A DNA stretch of 64,000 bases from Pseudomonas rhodesiae (lineage in GTDB: Bacteria; Pseudomonadota; Gammaproteobacteria; Pseudomonadales; Pseudomonadaceae). A program made the position numbers and the translations under genes. Shown here piece by piece: positions 35,896 to 46,282 of this stretch. The notes under the pieces were generated by a model that worked only from the letters and a program-made list of their open reading frames with translations, did not search any database and had not been told where the DNA came from. The DNA is taken from NCBI RefSeq assembly GCF_007858255.1, contig NZ_VFEU01000005.1:248001-312000 (forward strand), in the 5' to 3' direction. How positions within the stretch are numbered: the stretch's first letter is position 1; each line of letters starts with the position of its first letter.

Positions 35896-36529
35896 CCCCT
35901 TTGGCCAAGTCGTCCAGCTTGATTTGTAAGCCACCGACCGCCGCTTCATCAGACAGCGCCGCCTTGGCTTTTTGGTACGCAGCATTCGCTTCGTCGGTAC
36001 GACCCAATTGGACCAGCAGGTCGCCCTTGAGCTCTTCGCGAGTGGCTACAAATGCTTTGTCAGCATCGCCGTCGAGCAGTTTGAGTGCTTCGTCAGCTTT
36101 GTTCTGTGCCGCCATCACCTGAGCCAGGCGCTGACGCGCGATTTCACCCAGGGTCGGGTTGGTCGGCTTGTCGACGATGGCTTTCAGCTCGGTGGCTGCA
36201 TCGTCCAGCTTGCCGGTATCGACCGCGACTTTCGCGACGAACAAGCTGCCGTACTGGGCGTAGGTGCTGCCGCCAAATTCGTTCTTCAGCTTGCCGGCCA
36301 GGTCGGCCACGCGCGCCGGATCGGGCTTACCGTCCGGTGTCAGGGTGGTTTCCAGCAATTGCTGATAAACGATCGAGGCGCCTTGGGATTGGTTGGCCTG
36401 ATACTTGGTCCAGGCTTGCCAGCCGAACACCACCACTAAAGCCAGCAGACCGCCGGTAACCAGGGGCTTGCCGTTACGCTGCCACCAGTCCTTGAACTCG
36501 GCCAACTGCTCATCATCAGTACTCGACAC
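35888..36529 (-). CDS. yfgM: YfgM-like tetratricopeptide ancillary SecYEG protein (213 aa)
   Basis: A short cytoplasmic head (MSSTDDEQLAEFKDWWQRNG) precedes one membrane helix (about residues 24-40, VTGGLLALVVVFGWQAW) and a periplasmic region of TPR-like helices (about 45-205). In Escherichia coli YfgM associates with SecYEG and the chaperone PpiD. The position between hisS and bamB is conserved across gammaproteobacteria. It begins 41 nt after hisS and overlaps bamB by 8 nt. Confidence 0.92.
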   Translation of the reverse strand: MSSTDDEQLAEFKDWWQRNGKPLVTGGLLALVVVFGWQAWTKYQANQSQGASIVYQQLLETTLTPDGKPDPARVADLAGKLKNEFGGSTYAQYGSLFVAKVAVDTGKLDDAATELKAIVDKPTNPTLGEIARQRLAQVMAAQNKADEALKLLDGDADKAFVATREELKGDLLVQLGRTDEANAAYQKAKAALSDEAAVGGLQIKLDDLAKGDA

Positions 36530-36570
36530 CCCAATACTCCTTAATCGCTAAATTCGGCTGTTCGACAGCT

Positions 36571-37860
36571 TCAACCCTGCACGACGCAGGTGGCCAAGTG
36601 CGCTGCGAGCGCATCAAAGGCAATATTCTGTTGCTCGCCCTGGCCACGCAGGGGTTTGAAACCTATCACTTGCTGGGCCAACTCGTCATCGCCCAGGATC
36701 AATGCGTACAACGCACCGCTCTTGTCGGCTTTCTTGAACTGGCTCTTGAAGCTGCCCGCGCCGGCGTTGATCTGCAGGCGCAGGTTTGGCAGTTGGTCGC
36801 GAACCTTTTCGCTCAAGGCCAGTGCAGCCAACTCGGCGGCCTCGCCAAAGGCGCACAGGTACACATCCACCTGACGGGAAATTTCTTCCGGCACCTGCTC
36901 CAGGGTTTCCAGCAGCAGGATCAAGCGCTCGATGCCCATGGCAAAACCTACGCCGGTGGTCGGCTTGCCGCCCATCTGCTCGACCAGGCCATCATAACGG
37001 CCACCGGCACACACGGTGCCCTGGGCGCCGAGCTTGTCGGTAACCCATTCGAATACGGTTTTGCTGTAGTAATCCAGGCCACGTACCAATTTCGGATTGA
37101 TCACGTAGGGAATACCGGCCGCATCCAGGCGAGCCTTGAGGCCCTCGAAGTGCGTGCGGGATTCGTCGTCCAGGTAATCGGCCATTTTCGGCGCGTCGAC
37201 CAGGACCGCCTGGGTATCGGCGTTCTTGGTGTCCAGCACGCGCAGCGGGTTGGTCTTCAGACGGCGCTGGCTGTCTTCATCCAACTGATCCAGGCGCGCG
37301 GACAGGAATTCAACCAGGGCTTCGCGATAGCGCCCACGGGACTCGCTGGTGCCCAGGCTGTTGAGTTCAAGCTTGACTGCATCGCGGATGCCCAACATGC
37401 CCCACAGGCGCCAGGTCAGCACGATCAATTCGGCGTCAATGTCCGGGCCATCGAGGTTGAACACTTCCAGGCCGATCTGGTGAAACTGGCGATAACGGCC
37501 CTTCTGCGGACGCTCGTGACGAAACATCGGGCCGATGTACCACAGTTTCTGCGGCTGGCCGCCACCGGTCAGGCCGTGTTCGAGTACTGCGCGCACGCAG
37601 GCGGCAGTACCTTCCGGACGCAGGGTCAGGGAGTCGCCGTTGCGGTCTTCGAAGGTGTACATCTCTTTTTCGACGATGTCGGTCACCTCACCGATGGAGC
37701 GCTTGAACAACTCGGTGAACTCGACGATGGGCATGCGGATCTGCTTGTAACCGTAGTTATCCAGCAGGCGCGCGACAGTCCCCTCGAAATAGCGCCACAG
37801 TGGCGTCTGGTCGGGCAGGATGTCGTTCATGCCACGAATGGCTTGCAGAGACTTGCTCAC
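36571..37860 (-). CDS. hisS: histidyl-tRNA synthetase (429 aa)
   Basis: HisS charges tRNA-His. The class II synthetase motifs are present: motif 2 near the [17 protein letters not shown] segment, the histidine-specific loops [15 protein letters not shown] and AGGRYDGLV, and motif 3 [13 protein letters not shown]-terminal anticodon-binding domain (about residues 330-429) follows. Length is normal. It sits 22 nt upstream-to-downstream of ispG in the conserved ispG-hisS-yfgM-bamB-der order. Confidence 0.97.
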   Translation of the reverse strand: MSKSLQAIRGMNDILPDQTPLWRYFEGTVARLLDNYGYKQIRMPIVEFTELFKRSIGEVTDIVEKEMYTFEDRNGDSLTLRPEGTAACVRAVLEHGLTGGGQPQKLWYIGPMFRHERPQKGRYRQFHQIGLEVFNLDGPDIDAELIVLTWRLWGMLGIRDAVKLELNSLGTSESRGRYREALVEFLSARLDQLDEDSQRRLKTNPLRVLDTKNADTQAVLVDAPKMADYLDDESRTHFEGLKARLDAAGIPYVINPKLVRGLDYYSKTVFEWVTDKLGAQGTVCAGGRYDGLVEQMGGKPTTGVGFAMGIERLILLLETLEQVPEEISRQVDVYLCAFGEAAELAALALSEKVRDQLPNLRLQINAGAGSFKSQFKKADKSGALYALILGDDELAQQVIGFKPLRGQGEQQNIAFDALAAHLATCVVQG

Positions 37861-37881
37861 ATCAAATCCTTAAATTCGTTC

Positions 37882-38991
37882 TTAGCCGCGTGCGATCAGC
37901 GCTGCGTCAGCCGCGACCTTCTCGGCCGCTTTCTCGCGGATCAGCCGTTCAAGCTCATCCACCAGATTGTCATTCGTCAACTTCTGCGACGGTTTGCCGT
38001 CGATGTAAATCAGGTTCGGTGTACCGCCGGTCAAGCCAATATGGGCTTCCTTGGCTTCACCCGGCCCGTTGACCACACAACCGATCACCGCGACATCCAG
38101 CGGTACCAGCAGATCTTCGAGGCGCCCTTCCAGATCGTTCATGGTTTTCACCACGTCGAAATTCTGCCGCGAGCAGCTCGGGCAGGCGATGAAGTTGATG
38201 CCTCGGGAACGCAAATGCAGGGATTTGAGAATGTCGTAGCCGACTTTCACTTCCTCTACCGGGTCTGCCGCCAAGGAGATGCGGATGGTATCGCCAATCC
38301 CTTCGGCGAGCAGCATACCGAGACCCACCGCAGATTTCACTGTGCCTGAGCGCAAACCGCCCGCTTCGGTGATACCCAGGTGCAGCGGCTGCACGATTTC
38401 CTTGGCCAATAAACGATAGGCTTCTACCGCCATGAACACATCGGAGGCTTTTACGCTGACCTTGAAGTCCTGGAAATTCAGGCGCTCCAGATGTTCAACG
38501 TGGCGCAACGCCGACTCAACCAGCGCCGCCGGGGTTGGCTCGCCGTATTTTTTTTGCAGGTCTTTTTCCAGGGAACCGGCGTTGACGCCAATACGGATAG
38601 GGATCCCACGATCACGCGCGGCATCCACCACCGCACGCACGCGGTCTTCGCGACCGATGTTGCCCGGGTTGATGCGCAGGCAGTCCACACCCAGCTCGGC
38701 AACGCGCAACGCAATGCGGTAGTCGAAGTGAATGTCGGCCACCAACGGCACTTTGACCAATTGCTTGATACGACCGAATGCCTCAGCGGCATCCATGTCC
38801 GGCACGGACACCCGCACGATGTCCACACCGGCAGCTTCCAGGCGATTGATCTGGGCAACGGTTGCGGCCACATCATTGGTGTCGCTGTTGGTCATGCTCT
38901 GCACCGCGATGGGAGCATCGCCGCCCACCGGCACCGAGCCGACCCAGATCTTGCGCGATACGCGACGTTTGATTGGAGATTCGCCGTGCAT
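37882..38991 (-). CDS. ispG: 4-hydroxy-3-methylbut-2-enyl-diphosphate synthase (flavodoxin), IspG (369 aa)
   Basis: IspG catalyses the penultimate step of the MEP isoprenoid pathway and needs a [4Fe-4S] cluster. The N-terminal TIM barrel starts [16 protein letters not shown]. The C-terminal domain has the cluster cysteines in [10 protein letters not shown] and in the [10 protein letters not shown] segment. It depends on the Isc system encoded upstream in the same run of genes. It starts 2 nt after rodZ and ends 21 nt before hisS. Confidence 0.97.
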   Translation of the reverse strand: MHGESPIKRRVSRKIWVGSVPVGGDAPIAVQSMTNSDTNDVAATVAQINRLEAAGVDIVRVSVPDMDAAEAFGRIKQLVKVPLVADIHFDYRIALRVAELGVDCLRINPGNIGREDRVRAVVDAARDRGIPIRIGVNAGSLEKDLQKKYGEPTPAALVESALRHVEHLERLNFQDFKVSVKASDVFMAVEAYRLLAKEIVQPLHLGITEAGGLRSGTVKSAVGLGMLLAEGIGDTIRISLAADPVEEVKVGYDILKSLHLRSRGINFIACPSCSRQNFDVVKTMNDLEGRLEDLLVPLDVAVIGCVVNGPGEAKEAHIGLTGGTPNLIYIDGKPSQKLTNDNLVDELERLIREKAAEKVAADAALIARG

Positions 38992-38993
38992 GA

Positions 38994-39983
38994 CTATTGT
39001 CCCAACTTGAGGCGAGCGGTCTCGCCACTGGTGAACGGCGCCACGTCCACAGGCTGGCCGTTATAGGCCACTTGTGCGCCTCGGGCGTAGCCCAGACGCA
39101 GCGTCAAAGGAGGCTTGCCGCCCTGGTCCAGCGTATCGCCCTTGCGCTTGAGACCGCTAAACAGCACTTTGCCATTGCCATCGGTGAGCTGCGTCCAGCA
39201 ATCAGCGATGAAAGTGATCTGTACGCGCCCGTCACCGGCAATCAACGCAGGCGTGGTGGGCGGCGAAATCGCCGGGGTGGCCGGAGCAGCCGGGGCGGTG
39301 GTTGCCGGAGCCTGTGCGGGCACGGCAGGCACATGGGCTTGGGCGGCAGGCGCAGCTGGTGTTGCGGGGGCCGCAGGCGCGGTCGCAGCCGGCGCGGTTT
39401 CCGATGCGAGCGGCTGCTCAGTGGCCAGTGGCGCCTCAGGCGTGGTCTGCCCCTCGACAACGGCCTGGTCTTCCGGCTCATCCAACGGATGAATCTGGGT
39501 GGTGCCATCGGCGCTTTCGACTTCGACATGCTCCATGGCGTTACTGGTCATGTCCTTGGTGCGCTGGGAAGTCTGGTCTTGCCACCAGACAAAACCGCCG
39601 CCAATCACGGCGATCAGCAGCAAAAGGCTGACAATTCGCAAAATAGTGTGAGAAACGCGTACCGGCTCTTCAATACGTCCCAGCCCATGCACGCTGCTGC
39701 CTTGGGAGTCGGTGCCGGTGTACTGGTCGAACTCCTGAACCAATACGGCCTGGTCGATACCCAGCAATTTGGCATAAGCGCGGATATAGCCACGGGCGAA
39801 GGTATGCCCAGGTAACTTGTCGAACGCGCCTGCTTCAAGGTTAGCCAGGGACGTAGTGGTCAAATTGAGCTTGAGGGCCACTTCCGCCAGCGACCAACCA
39901 TTGCTTTCGCGGGCCTGACGCAAGGTCTCGCCTGGGTTTACGCGATTAGCTGCTACAACTTCCGGGTGCGCCGCTTTCATCAT
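38994..39983 (-). CDS. rodZ: cytoskeletal/cell-shape protein RodZ (329 aa)
   Basis: RodZ anchors MreB filaments at the membrane. The N-terminal helix-turn-helix domain (about residues 15-85, with [20 protein letters not shown]) is followed by a membrane helix (about 113-133, [21 protein letters not shown]). A long proline/alanine-rich linker (about 165-245) and a C-terminal DUF4115 domain (about 250-329, [18 protein letters not shown]) complete the chain. The first ATG at 39983 overlaps the pilF TGA (ATGA); a second ATG follows at once. GGAG is upstream inside pilF. Confidence 0.95.
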   Translation of the reverse strand: MMKAAHPEVVAANRVNPGETLRQARESNGWSLAEVALKLNLTTTSLANLEAGAFDKLPGHTFARGYIRAYAKLLGIDQAVLVQEFDQYTGTDSQGSSVHGLGRIEEPVRVSHTILRIVSLLLLIAVIGGGFVWWQDQTSQRTKDMTSNAMEHVEVESADGTTQIHPLDEPEDQAVVEGQTTPEAPLATEQPLASETAPAATAPAAPATPAAPAAQAHVPAVPAQAPATTAPAAPATPAISPPTTPALIAGDGRVQITFIADCWTQLTDGNGKVLFSGLKRKGDTLDQGGKPPLTLRLGYARGAQVAYNGQPVDVAPFTSGETARLKLGQ

Positions 39984-40735
39984 TGCTCCGACAGGTATTG
40001 CTGATATTCCGGGGTACCGGGATAGAGTCGTTCGAGTTGCTGGCCAAACCGTGCGGCCGTGTCGCGTTCTTCATGAACCGTCGCCAGGCGCACGCCGAGC
40101 AATAGACTACGTGCATTTTGCCCGCTGAGCAGGCTAAAACGTTCGTAATAGTCGCGGGCCGGCACATAATGCCTGTCTTCATAAGACAACTCAGCCATTT
40201 CGAGCAAGGCACGCGGCTGGCGAGCGTTCAAATGCAGAGCCTTTTCCAGATGCCTGCGGGCGTCTTCACGCTGGCCGAGGCGCACCGCAGTAACCCCGAG
40301 ATTTTCGAATACCCGCGAGCGCTCAGGATAGAGGGTATCAACGCTTGCTCGTTGGAAATAATCGGCGGCCTGCTCATATCGTTTCTGCGCGAACAGGAAG
40401 CTACCGTAGTTGTTCAGCAACCGTGGGTCGTCAGGACGGGCAGCCAGGGCCTTCTTGAAATAACCGTCAGCCAGCTCCGGCTCGGCCTGGGCTTGAAAGA
40501 CCAGCGCCAACGCTGCGTTAGCATCGGCATCATCGCCGTCCAGCTCAAGGGCCTTTTTCAACGGTACCTTGGCCTGTTCGCTCATGCCCTGCTGCAAATA
40601 GCCCAACCCTAACTGAACATAAGCGACTCGCGCTTCGTCACGGCCCTTGCCGGTTTGCAAAGGGTGCTCATGGCCCGATGAAACACACCCGGCAAGACCG
40701 GTAATCAGCAGAAGCAGCGCAAGGCGCAAGGGCAT
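39980..40735 (-). CDS. pilF: type IV pilus biogenesis/pilotin PilF (PilW, 251 aa)
   Basis: This outer-membrane lipoprotein (lipobox LAGC, Cys17) with six TPR-like helical repeats is needed for multimerisation and localisation of the PilQ secretin. The TPR character shows in GLGYLQQGMSEQAKVPLKKALELD and repeats that follow at about 34-residue intervals. The family and its place between rlmN and rodZ are conserved in pseudomonads. It starts 12 nt after rlmN and overlaps rodZ by 4 nt. Other pilus genes are not in the window. Confidence 0.93.
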   Translation of the reverse strand: MPLRLALLLLITGLAGCVSSGHEHPLQTGKGRDEARVAYVQLGLGYLQQGMSEQAKVPLKKALELDGDDADANAALALVFQAQAEPELADGYFKKALAARPDDPRLLNNYGSFLFAQKRYEQAADYFQRASVDTLYPERSRVFENLGVTAVRLGQREDARRHLEKALHLNARQPRALLEMAELSYEDRHYVPARDYYERFSLLSGQNARSLLLGVRLATVHEERDTAARFGQQLERLYPGTPEYQQYLSEQ

Positions 40736-40747
40736 AGAGATCCTCTC

Positions 40748-41896
40748 TCAGGTTCGATTCACAGCGCTTTGCGGCATATCGTCGGCGGCGCTCAGTTCGC
40801 GCACCGCAATATAACGTTCGCTGCGACGGGTGCGATCCAGCACCTGTCCTACCAATTGGCCACAGGCGGCGTCGATGTCTTCACCACGGGTGGTGCGTAC
40901 GGTGACATTGAAACCGGCCTGGTGCAGTAGATCCTGGAAACGACGGATGGCGTTGTTGCTCGGCCGCTCGTAGCCAGAATGGGGAAACGGGTTAAACGGA
41001 ATCAGGTTGATCTTGCATGGGATGTTCTTGAGCAACTCGATCATCTCGACCGCGTGTTCGACCTTGTCGTTGATGTCTTTGAGCAAGGTGTACTCGATGG
41101 TCAGCACGCGCTTTTCGCCCAGGGACGACATGTAGCGCTGGCAAGATTCGAGCAGCATCTTAAGCGGATACTTTTTGTTGATCGGCACCAATTGGTTACG
41201 CAATGCGTCATTGGGTGCGTGCAGCGACAACGCCAGGGAGACGTCGATGTGCTTGGACAGCTCATCGATCATCGGCACCACGCCGGAGGTCGAGAGGGTC
41301 ACACGGCGCTTGGAGATGCCGTAGCCCAGGTCGTCCATCATCAGGTGCATGGCCGAAACGACCTTGTCGAAGTTCAGCAGCGGCTCACCCATGCCCATCA
41401 TCACCACGTTGGTGATGGCACGGTCGACGGTTGCCGGGACGCTGCCAAAGGATTTGTTGGCAATCCACACCTGGCCGATGACTTCGGCGGCCGTGAGGTT
41501 GCTATTGAAACCTTGCTTGCCGGTGGAGCAGAAACTGCAATCCAGGGCACAGCCTGCCTGGGACGAAACGCACAATGTGCCGCGCTTGCCCTGGGGAATG
41601 TAAACGGTCTCGACGCAGCTGCCGGACGCCACACGCACCACCCACTTACGGGTGCCGTCGCTGGAAATGTCCTCGCTGACCACTTCGGGACCACGGACCT
41701 CAGCAATGGCCTTGAGCTTGTCGCGCAAGGCTTTGCTGACGTTCGTCATGGCGTCGAAATCGTCGACGCCAAAGTGGTGAATCCACTTCATTACCTGACC
41801 GGCACGGAAACGCTTCTCCCCGATTGAGTCGAAGAATTTTTCCATTTCCTGTTGAGTCAGACCCAGCAGGTTGGTTTTTACAGTCGATGTAGTCAT
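40748..41896 (-). CDS. rlmN: dual-specificity 23S rRNA/tRNA methyltransferase RlmN (382 aa)
   Basis: RlmN is a radical-SAM enzyme that methylates C2 of A2503 in 23S rRNA and A37 in several tRNAs. The [4Fe-4S] cysteines are Cys116, Cys120 and Cys123 in [14 protein letters not shown]. Cys109 in GTLCVSS and a C-terminal Cys in DIDAACGQ correspond to the methylation/resolving pair. Length is normal. It lies 28 nt after ndk and 12 nt before pilF. Like ispG, it needs Fe-S clusters. Confidence 0.97.
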   Translation of the reverse strand: MTTSTVKTNLLGLTQQEMEKFFDSIGEKRFRAGQVMKWIHHFGVDDFDAMTNVSKALRDKLKAIAEVRGPEVVSEDISSDGTRKWVVRVASGSCVETVYIPQGKRGTLCVSSQAGCALDCSFCSTGKQGFNSNLTAAEVIGQVWIANKSFGSVPATVDRAITNVVMMGMGEPLLNFDKVVSAMHLMMDDLGYGISKRRVTLSTSGVVPMIDELSKHIDVSLALSLHAPNDALRNQLVPINKKYPLKMLLESCQRYMSSLGEKRVLTIEYTLLKDINDKVEHAVEMIELLKNIPCKINLIPFNPFPHSGYERPSNNAIRRFQDLLHQAGFNVTVRTTRGEDIDAACGQLVGQVLDRTRRSERYIAVRELSAADDMPQSAVNRT

Positions 41897-41924
41897 GGAT
41901 TCACCTTCACTCTTAAGCCGATGC

Positions 41925-42350
41925 TTAGCGAGTGGTTACTTCAGTAGCTGCGAAGAAGTACGAGATTTCGCGAGCGGCAGCGGCTTCGGAGTCCGAACCG
42001 TGTACAGCGTTGGCGTCGATGGATTCAGCGAAATCGGCACGGATGGTGCCGGCAGCGGCTTCTTTAGGGTTGGTCGCGCCCATCAGCTCACGGTTCAGAG
42101 CGATAGCGTTTTCGCCTTCCAGCACCTGAACGACAACAGGACCGGAGATCATGAAAGCAACCAGGTCACCGAAGAAACCACGCTCTTTGTGCTCAGCGTA
42201 GAAGCCTTCAGCTTCAGCTTTGGACAGCTGCTTGAGTTTCGAAGCTACCACCTTCAGGCCGGCTTTTTCGAAACGAGTGGTGATCTCGCCGATGACGTTT
42301 TTTGCAACAGCGTCAGGCTTGATGATGGAGAAAGTACGTTGAACAGCCAT
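41925..42350 (-). CDS. ndk: nucleoside diphosphate kinase (141 aa)
   Basis: Ndk transfers the terminal phosphate between nucleotides through a phospho-histidine. The N terminus [14 protein letters not shown] and the active-site NAVHGSDS segment (His117) are complete, and the 141-residue length is standard. It is the first gene after the isc operon. It has its own -10 element inside a stem-loop just upstream, so it may be transcribed independently of isc. Confidence 0.98.
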   Translation of the reverse strand: MAVQRTFSIIKPDAVAKNVIGEITTRFEKAGLKVVASKLKQLSKAEAEGFYAEHKERGFFGDLVAFMISGPVVVQVLEGENAIALNRELMGATNPKEAAAGTIRADFAESIDANAVHGSDSEAAAAREISYFFAATEVTTR

Positions 42351-42379
42351 GGTGTAACTCCAGAAACGGTAATTTACGA

Positions 42380-42409
42380 AAAATTAAACCCGCGAATTAT
42401 ACGCGGGTT
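42380..42409 (-). terminator. iscX terminator carrying an ndk -10 element in its loop
   Basis: On the minus strand AACCCGCG and CGCGGGTT form an 8-bp stem (42402-42409 with 42387-42394) with the 7-nt loop TATAATT, followed by TAATTTTT. The loop contains a perfect TATAAT (42396-42401). A TTAGGC 18 bp upstream could be its -35. It can thus act as a terminator for the isc operon and as the ndk promoter. Both roles are inferred from sequence. Confidence 0.65.
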
Positions 42410-42441
42410 ATTGGGTATTGCCTAACTGCGTAAGGGAGGCG

Positions 42442-42642
42442 TCAGTCCTGTTCTTCTTGCCAGGCAGTCTGGATAGCTTCGAGAACCTTCTCTCCCCCCC
42501 GATCACGCTCGTCGTCGAACCCTGGCAATGCCATGACCATGTCACGCAAAGCTACAAAGTTCAGGGAATAGGGATCCAGATTCGGATTGCCATCGGCCAA
42601 CAGGATAGCGATCTCTCGTACATCAACCCATTTAAGACTCAT
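42442..42642 (-). CDS. iscX: Fe-S cluster assembly protein IscX (66 aa)
   Basis: IscX is a small acidic protein that binds IscS and iron and tunes cluster assembly. The chain starts MSLKWVDVREIA and has the family's DPYSLNFVALRDMV and FDDE segments. I start at ATG 42642, which has AAGGA seven bases upstream, rather than at the TTG six codons earlier. It ends the isc gene string, 14 nt after fdx. Confidence 0.95.
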   Translation of the reverse strand: MSLKWVDVREIAILLADGNPNLDPYSLNFVALRDMVMALPGFDDERDRGGEKVLEAIQTAWQEEQD

Positions 42643-42656
42643 GACATTTCCTTGAA

Positions 42657-42998
42657 TCAATGCGGCGCTTCGGCCGCATGGTTGAGCGAATATTTCGGGA
42701 TTTCCACGGTGAGATCTTCAGTTCCCACTTTCGCCTGGCAACTCAGGCGCGATGTCGGCTCAAGGCCCCACGCCCTGTCAAGGTAGTCTTCTTCCAGATC
42801 GTCGGCCTCGTTGAGGCTATCAAAACCTTTACGAATGATGCAGTGGCAGGTGGTACAGGCGTTCACGCCACCACAGGCACTTTCGATCTCAATGTGGTGG
42901 TCATGGGCAACTTCAAGAAGGGACTTGCCGGTCTCAGCCTGCACGACCATGCCATCCGGGCAATGCTCGGCGTGCGGTAGAAAAGTGACCTGCGGCAT
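42657..42998 (-). CDS. fdx: [2Fe-2S] ferredoxin of the Isc system (113 aa)
   Basis: This adrenodoxin-type ferredoxin supplies electrons for cluster assembly. The four cluster cysteines are Cys42, Cys48, Cys51 and Cys87 (SACGGVNACTTCHC and RLSCQ). The start MPQVTFLPH is conserved. It lies 3 nt after hscA and 14 nt before iscX, as in other isc operons. Confidence 0.97.
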   Translation of the reverse strand: MPQVTFLPHAEHCPDGMVVQAETGKSLLEVAHDHHIEIESACGGVNACTTCHCIIRKGFDSLNEADDLEEDYLDRAWGLEPTSRLSCQAKVGTEDLTVEIPKYSLNHAAEAPH

Positions 42999-43001
42999 CA
43001 G

Positions 43002-44864
43002 TTATTCCTCAATTTCATTCAGGTTGCGGCCCGCCAGCGCGGCTTTAACCGTCTGATCCATACGGCGGGCGGCAAAGGCATCGGTGACTTGCGACAGGCG
43101 CTTGGTCTGCTGTTCGATGGCATAACCATCGTTACCTTTCATCAGTTCGGCCAATTCCTGCATCTGCAAGTCAATGACCATGCGCTCTTCAGCGTCCAGC
43201 AGGCGTTCGCCATCGACATCCAGGGCGCCCTGCACCGCCTCGAGCAGACGCTGGGCGTCCACTTGCTGTTCGCGCAACACCCGGGCGACCTTGTCGTCAC
43301 TGGCGTGCTGGAACGAATCCTTGAGCATTTTGGCGATTTCGCCGTCGGTCAGGCCGTAGGACGGCTTGACCTGGATGCTGGCTTCAACACCCGAGCCCAG
43401 TTCGCGCGCGGCCACATTGAGCAATCCATCGGCGTCGACCTGGAACGTCACGCGAATCTTCGCCGCACCGGCAACCATCGCCGGAATGCCGCGCAGTTCG
43501 AAGCGCGCCAGGGAGCGGCAGTCACTGATCAGCTCGCGCTCGCCTTGCAGCACATGAATCATCATGGCCGTTTGGCCGTCTTTGTACGTGGTGAAATCTT
43601 GGGCACGGGCAACGGGGATGGTGGTGTTACGTGGAATCACCTTCTCCATCAGGCCGCCCATGGTTTCCAGACCCAGCGACAACGGAATCACGTCGAGCAA
43701 CAACAATTCGCCGCCATCGCGCTTGTTACCGGCCAAAGTATCGGCCTGGATGGCTGCACCGATGGCGACTACCTGATCCGGGTCGATTTCAGTCAACGGC
43801 TGACGACCAAACGCCTCAGCCACGGCCTCTCGCACGCGCGGAACACGGGTGGAGCCACCGACCATCACCACAGCCCCTACATCTTCCAGTTCGATACCGG
43901 AGTCGCGTACGGCACGGCGGCATGCCTTGAGGCTGCGAGCAACCATCGGCTCGATCAGCGCATCGAAGGTCTCGCGAGTCAGTTGAGCCGACCAGTCGCC
44001 GTAGGAAACTTCAACGGACGCGGCGTCAGTCAACGCCTCTTTCGCCGCACAGGCGGTTTGTAGCAGGTTGCGCTGCGCGCCCGGATCGAGATCGGCGGAC
44101 AAGCCCGCGCCGCTGATGATCCAACCCGCGATAGCGTGATCGAAGTCATCACCGCCCAGGGCACTATCGCCGCCGGTGGCCAGCACTTCGAACACACCGC
44201 CGGTCAGGCGCAGGATGGAGATATCAAAGGTGCCGCCACCCAGGTCATAAATGGCAACCAAGCCTTCGGCGTGCTGGTCCAGGCCATAGGCTACTGCGGC
44301 CGCAGTCGGCTCATTGAGCAAACGCAGCACATTCAGACCGGCGAGCCTCGCCGCGTCCTTGGTGGCTTGGCGCTGCGCGTCATCGAAGTACGCGGGCACG
44401 GTAATCACCGCGCCAACCAGCTCGCCACCCAGGGTGGTTTCCGCGCGCAGGCGCAGCACCTTGAGAATTTCCGCCGACACTTCCACCGGGCTTTTTGGGC
44501 CCTGGACGGTGTCGATAAACGGCATATGGGACTCGCCGCCAACAAAGCGATACGGCAGTTGATCGCCCAATTGCTTGACGTCGGATAGCCCACGGCCCAT
44601 CAGGCGTTTAACAGACAGCACCGTGTTGAGCGGGTCAGCCGAGGCTGCGAGCTTGGCCGATTCGCCTACTTCGACGCGGTCAGCGTGGTAGCGCACGGCG
44701 GACGGCAGGATCACCTGGCCATCGGCATCGGGCAATGGCTCAGACAGGCCGCTGCGCAAGGCAGCGACCAGGGAATTGGTGGTGCCCAGGTCAATCCCCA
44801 CCGCCAGGCGTCGCTGGTGCGGTTGTGGGCTTTGGCCGGGTTCGGCGATCTGCAGTAGAGCCAT
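43002..44864 (-). CDS. hscA: Fe-S protein assembly chaperone HscA (Hsp70 family, 620 aa)
   Basis: HscA is the specialised DnaK homologue that releases clusters from IscU in an ATP-dependent cycle with HscB. The N-terminal ATPase domain (about residues 20-390) has [28 protein letters not shown] and [13 protein letters not shown] substrate-binding domain and helical lid follow (about 395-620). Length is normal. It is 50 nt after hscB and directly before fdx. Confidence 0.98.
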   Translation of the reverse strand: MALLQIAEPGQSPQPHQRRLAVGIDLGTTNSLVAALRSGLSEPLPDADGQVILPSAVRYHADRVEVGESAKLAASADPLNTVLSVKRLMGRGLSDVKQLGDQLPYRFVGGESHMPFIDTVQGPKSPVEVSAEILKVLRLRAETTLGGELVGAVITVPAYFDDAQRQATKDAARLAGLNVLRLLNEPTAAAVAYGLDQHAEGLVAIYDLGGGTFDISILRLTGGVFEVLATGGDSALGGDDFDHAIAGWIISGAGLSADLDPGAQRNLLQTACAAKEALTDAASVEVSYGDWSAQLTRETFDALIEPMVARSLKACRRAVRDSGIELEDVGAVVMVGGSTRVPRVREAVAEAFGRQPLTEIDPDQVVAIGAAIQADTLAGNKRDGGELLLLDVIPLSLGLETMGGLMEKVIPRNTTIPVARAQDFTTYKDGQTAMMIHVLQGERELISDCRSLARFELRGIPAMVAGAAKIRVTFQVDADGLLNVAARELGSGVEASIQVKPSYGLTDGEIAKMLKDSFQHASDDKVARVLREQQVDAQRLLEAVQGALDVDGERLLDAEERMVIDLQMQELAELMKGNDGYAIEQQTKRLSQVTDAFAARRMDQTVKAALAGRNLNEIEE

Positions 44865-44914
44865 GGTAATCAGGTCTTATCTGTCTATCAGGCGTGCAAC
44901 GGGGCAGCGCTGGG

Positions 44915-45436
44915 TTAATCGTCGAGGCGCTCTTCTAGCTGGCGCACTTCATAGGTGAGCTTGTCGAGAAACTGCATGCGCCGCATCAGGCGTTCGGCCT
45001 GTTCGCGTTGCGCTGCATCATCCCAACAGGCTGCGAAGCTTTCGTTGAGCTCATCCTGGGCCGTTTTCAGGCGACGCTTGAAGACCGCGACGCCCGCCAG
45101 ATCAGCGTCGTCCTGCAAGTCTTCCAGCTCCTCGCGCCACTGCATCTGCTGCATCAGGAAGTCGGGGTCATGCACGGTGACTTCCAACGGCAACTCGCCC
45201 CCGTTCATCGCGAGCAGGTAGCGTGCGCGTTTCGGCGGACTCTTGAGGGTCTGATAGGCTTCGTTGAGGCTGGCCGATTGCTCCAGCGCCAGGCGCTGCT
45301 CACGTTCGGAAGCGTCGGCAAAGCGGTCCGGATGCACCCCACGCGCCAGCTCTCGATAGCGCGTGGCAAGCTGCTCAAGATCGAGCCGAAAGCTCGGCTG
45401 CAAATCGAATAAAGCGAAATGACAAGGAGTGCCCAC
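44915..45436 (-). CDS. hscB: Fe-S protein assembly co-chaperone HscB (173 aa)
   Basis: HscB is the J-domain partner that brings IscU to HscA. The J domain at residues 1-75 has the HPD motif at 35-37 ([12 protein letters not shown]). The C-terminal three-helix domain binds IscU. The start is GTG 45436, giving [10 protein letters not shown], the family N terminus, with GAGG upstream; the open frame upstream runs back across the iscA end and is not supported. Confidence 0.95.
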   Translation of the reverse strand: MGTPCHFALFDLQPSFRLDLEQLATRYRELARGVHPDRFADASEREQRLALEQSASLNEAYQTLKSPPKRARYLLAMNGGELPLEVTVHDPDFLMQQMQWREELEDLQDDADLAGVAVFKRRLKTAQDELNESFAACWDDAAQREQAERLMRRMQFLDKLTYEVRQLEERLDD

Positions 45437-45444
45437 GAATAGCC

Positions 45445-45768
45445 TCAGATGTTGAAGCTTTCGCCGCAGCCACATTCACCGCGAACGTTGGGGTTGTTGA
45501 ACTTGAAGCCTTCGTTCAACCCTTCCTTGACGAAATCGAGTTCGGTGCCGTCCAGGTAGGTCAGGCTTTTGGGATCGATGATCACTTTCTCGCCGTGACT
45601 CTCGAACACCTTATCTTCCGCCACTACCTCGTCGACAAACTCCAGCACGTAGGCAAGGCCGGAACAGCCTGTGGTGCGAACACCAAGACGAATCCCCTCA
45701 CCTTTACCGCGCCCATCCAGGGAGCGTCGCACGTGCCGCGCAGCCGCTTCTGTCATGCTGATAGCCAT
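45445..45768 (-). CDS. iscA: A-type Fe-S scaffold/carrier IscA (107 aa)
   Basis: IscA carries iron or Fe-S clusters to targets. The three conserved cysteines are Cys35 ([10 protein letters not shown]), Cys99 and Cys101 (GECGCGES). ATG 45768 gives the canonical 107-residue [13 protein letters not shown] protein and has AAGGAG upstream; the longer frame is not needed. It lies between iscU (28 nt) and hscB (8 nt). Confidence 0.97.
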   Translation of the reverse strand: MAISMTEAAARHVRRSLDGRGKGEGIRLGVRTTGCSGLAYVLEFVDEVVAEDKVFESHGEKVIIDPKSLTYLDGTELDFVKEGLNEGFKFNNPNVRGECGCGESFNI

Positions 45769-45796
45769 CGTTGACTCCTTACTCGTCGCCAAATGC

Positions 45797-46183
45797 TTAG
45801 ATCAAGCCTTTCTTCTGCTTGTAGTCGCGAACGGCGGCCTTGATGGCGTCTTCAGCGAGCACGGAGCAGTGGATTTTCACGGGCGGCAGGGCCAGCTCTT
45901 CAGCCAGCTGGGTGTTGCTGATGGTGACAGCTTCATCCAGGGTCTTGCCTTTCATCCATTCGGTCGCCAGGGAGCTGGAGGCGATGGCCGAACCGCAACC
46001 GTAGGTCTTGAACTTAGCGTCTTCAATCACGCCAGCATCGTTGACCTTGATCTGCAGGCGCATCACATCGCCGCACGCGGGAGCGCCGACCATGCCGGTG
46101 CCGACATCCGGGTCTTGCGCGTCCATCTTGCCGACGTTGCGCGGGTTTTCGTAGTGGTCGATGACCTTTTCACTGTAAGCCAT
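45797..46183 (-). CDS. iscU: Fe-S cluster scaffold protein IscU (128 aa)
   Basis: IscU is the scaffold on which clusters are built. It has the three cluster cysteines Cys37 (APACGD), Cys63 (YGCGSA) and Cys106 (HCSVLAED), and the LPPVK motif that HscA recognises. Length 128 is standard. It follows iscS after a 99-nt gap holding a strong stem-loop. Confidence 0.98.
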   Translation of the reverse strand: MAYSEKVIDHYENPRNVGKMDAQDPDVGTGMVGAPACGDVMRLQIKVNDAGVIEDAKFKTYGCGSAIASSSLATEWMKGKTLDEAVTISNTQLAEELALPPVKIHCSVLAEDAIKAAVRDYKQKKGLI

Positions 46184-46221
46184 GGTACTGAATCCTCACT
46201 CATCAGGGCCGCTCTGGAACC

Positions 46222-46259
46222 CTGTAGAAACGCCTGCGTTTTCCGCCACGTTCCTACAG
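46222..46259 (-). ncRNA. stem-loop in the iscS-iscU intergenic RNA
   Basis: In minus-strand RNA an 11-bp stem with one G-U pair (CTGTAGGAACG with CGTTTCTACAG) closes a 16-nt loop. It sits in the middle of the 99-nt gap. No T-run follows. It could be a processing or stability element, or the site where a small RNA acts, by analogy with RyhB at this place in E. coli. It could also be a repeat remnant. Confidence 0.45.
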
Positions 46260-46282
46260 AGCTGGGGTGGCGGCTTCTATAG

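Noticed and set aside
36598..38349. 583-codon plus-strand frame over hisS and ispG
   Set aside because: It crosses two well-supported genes on the opposite strand and has no recognisable motif.
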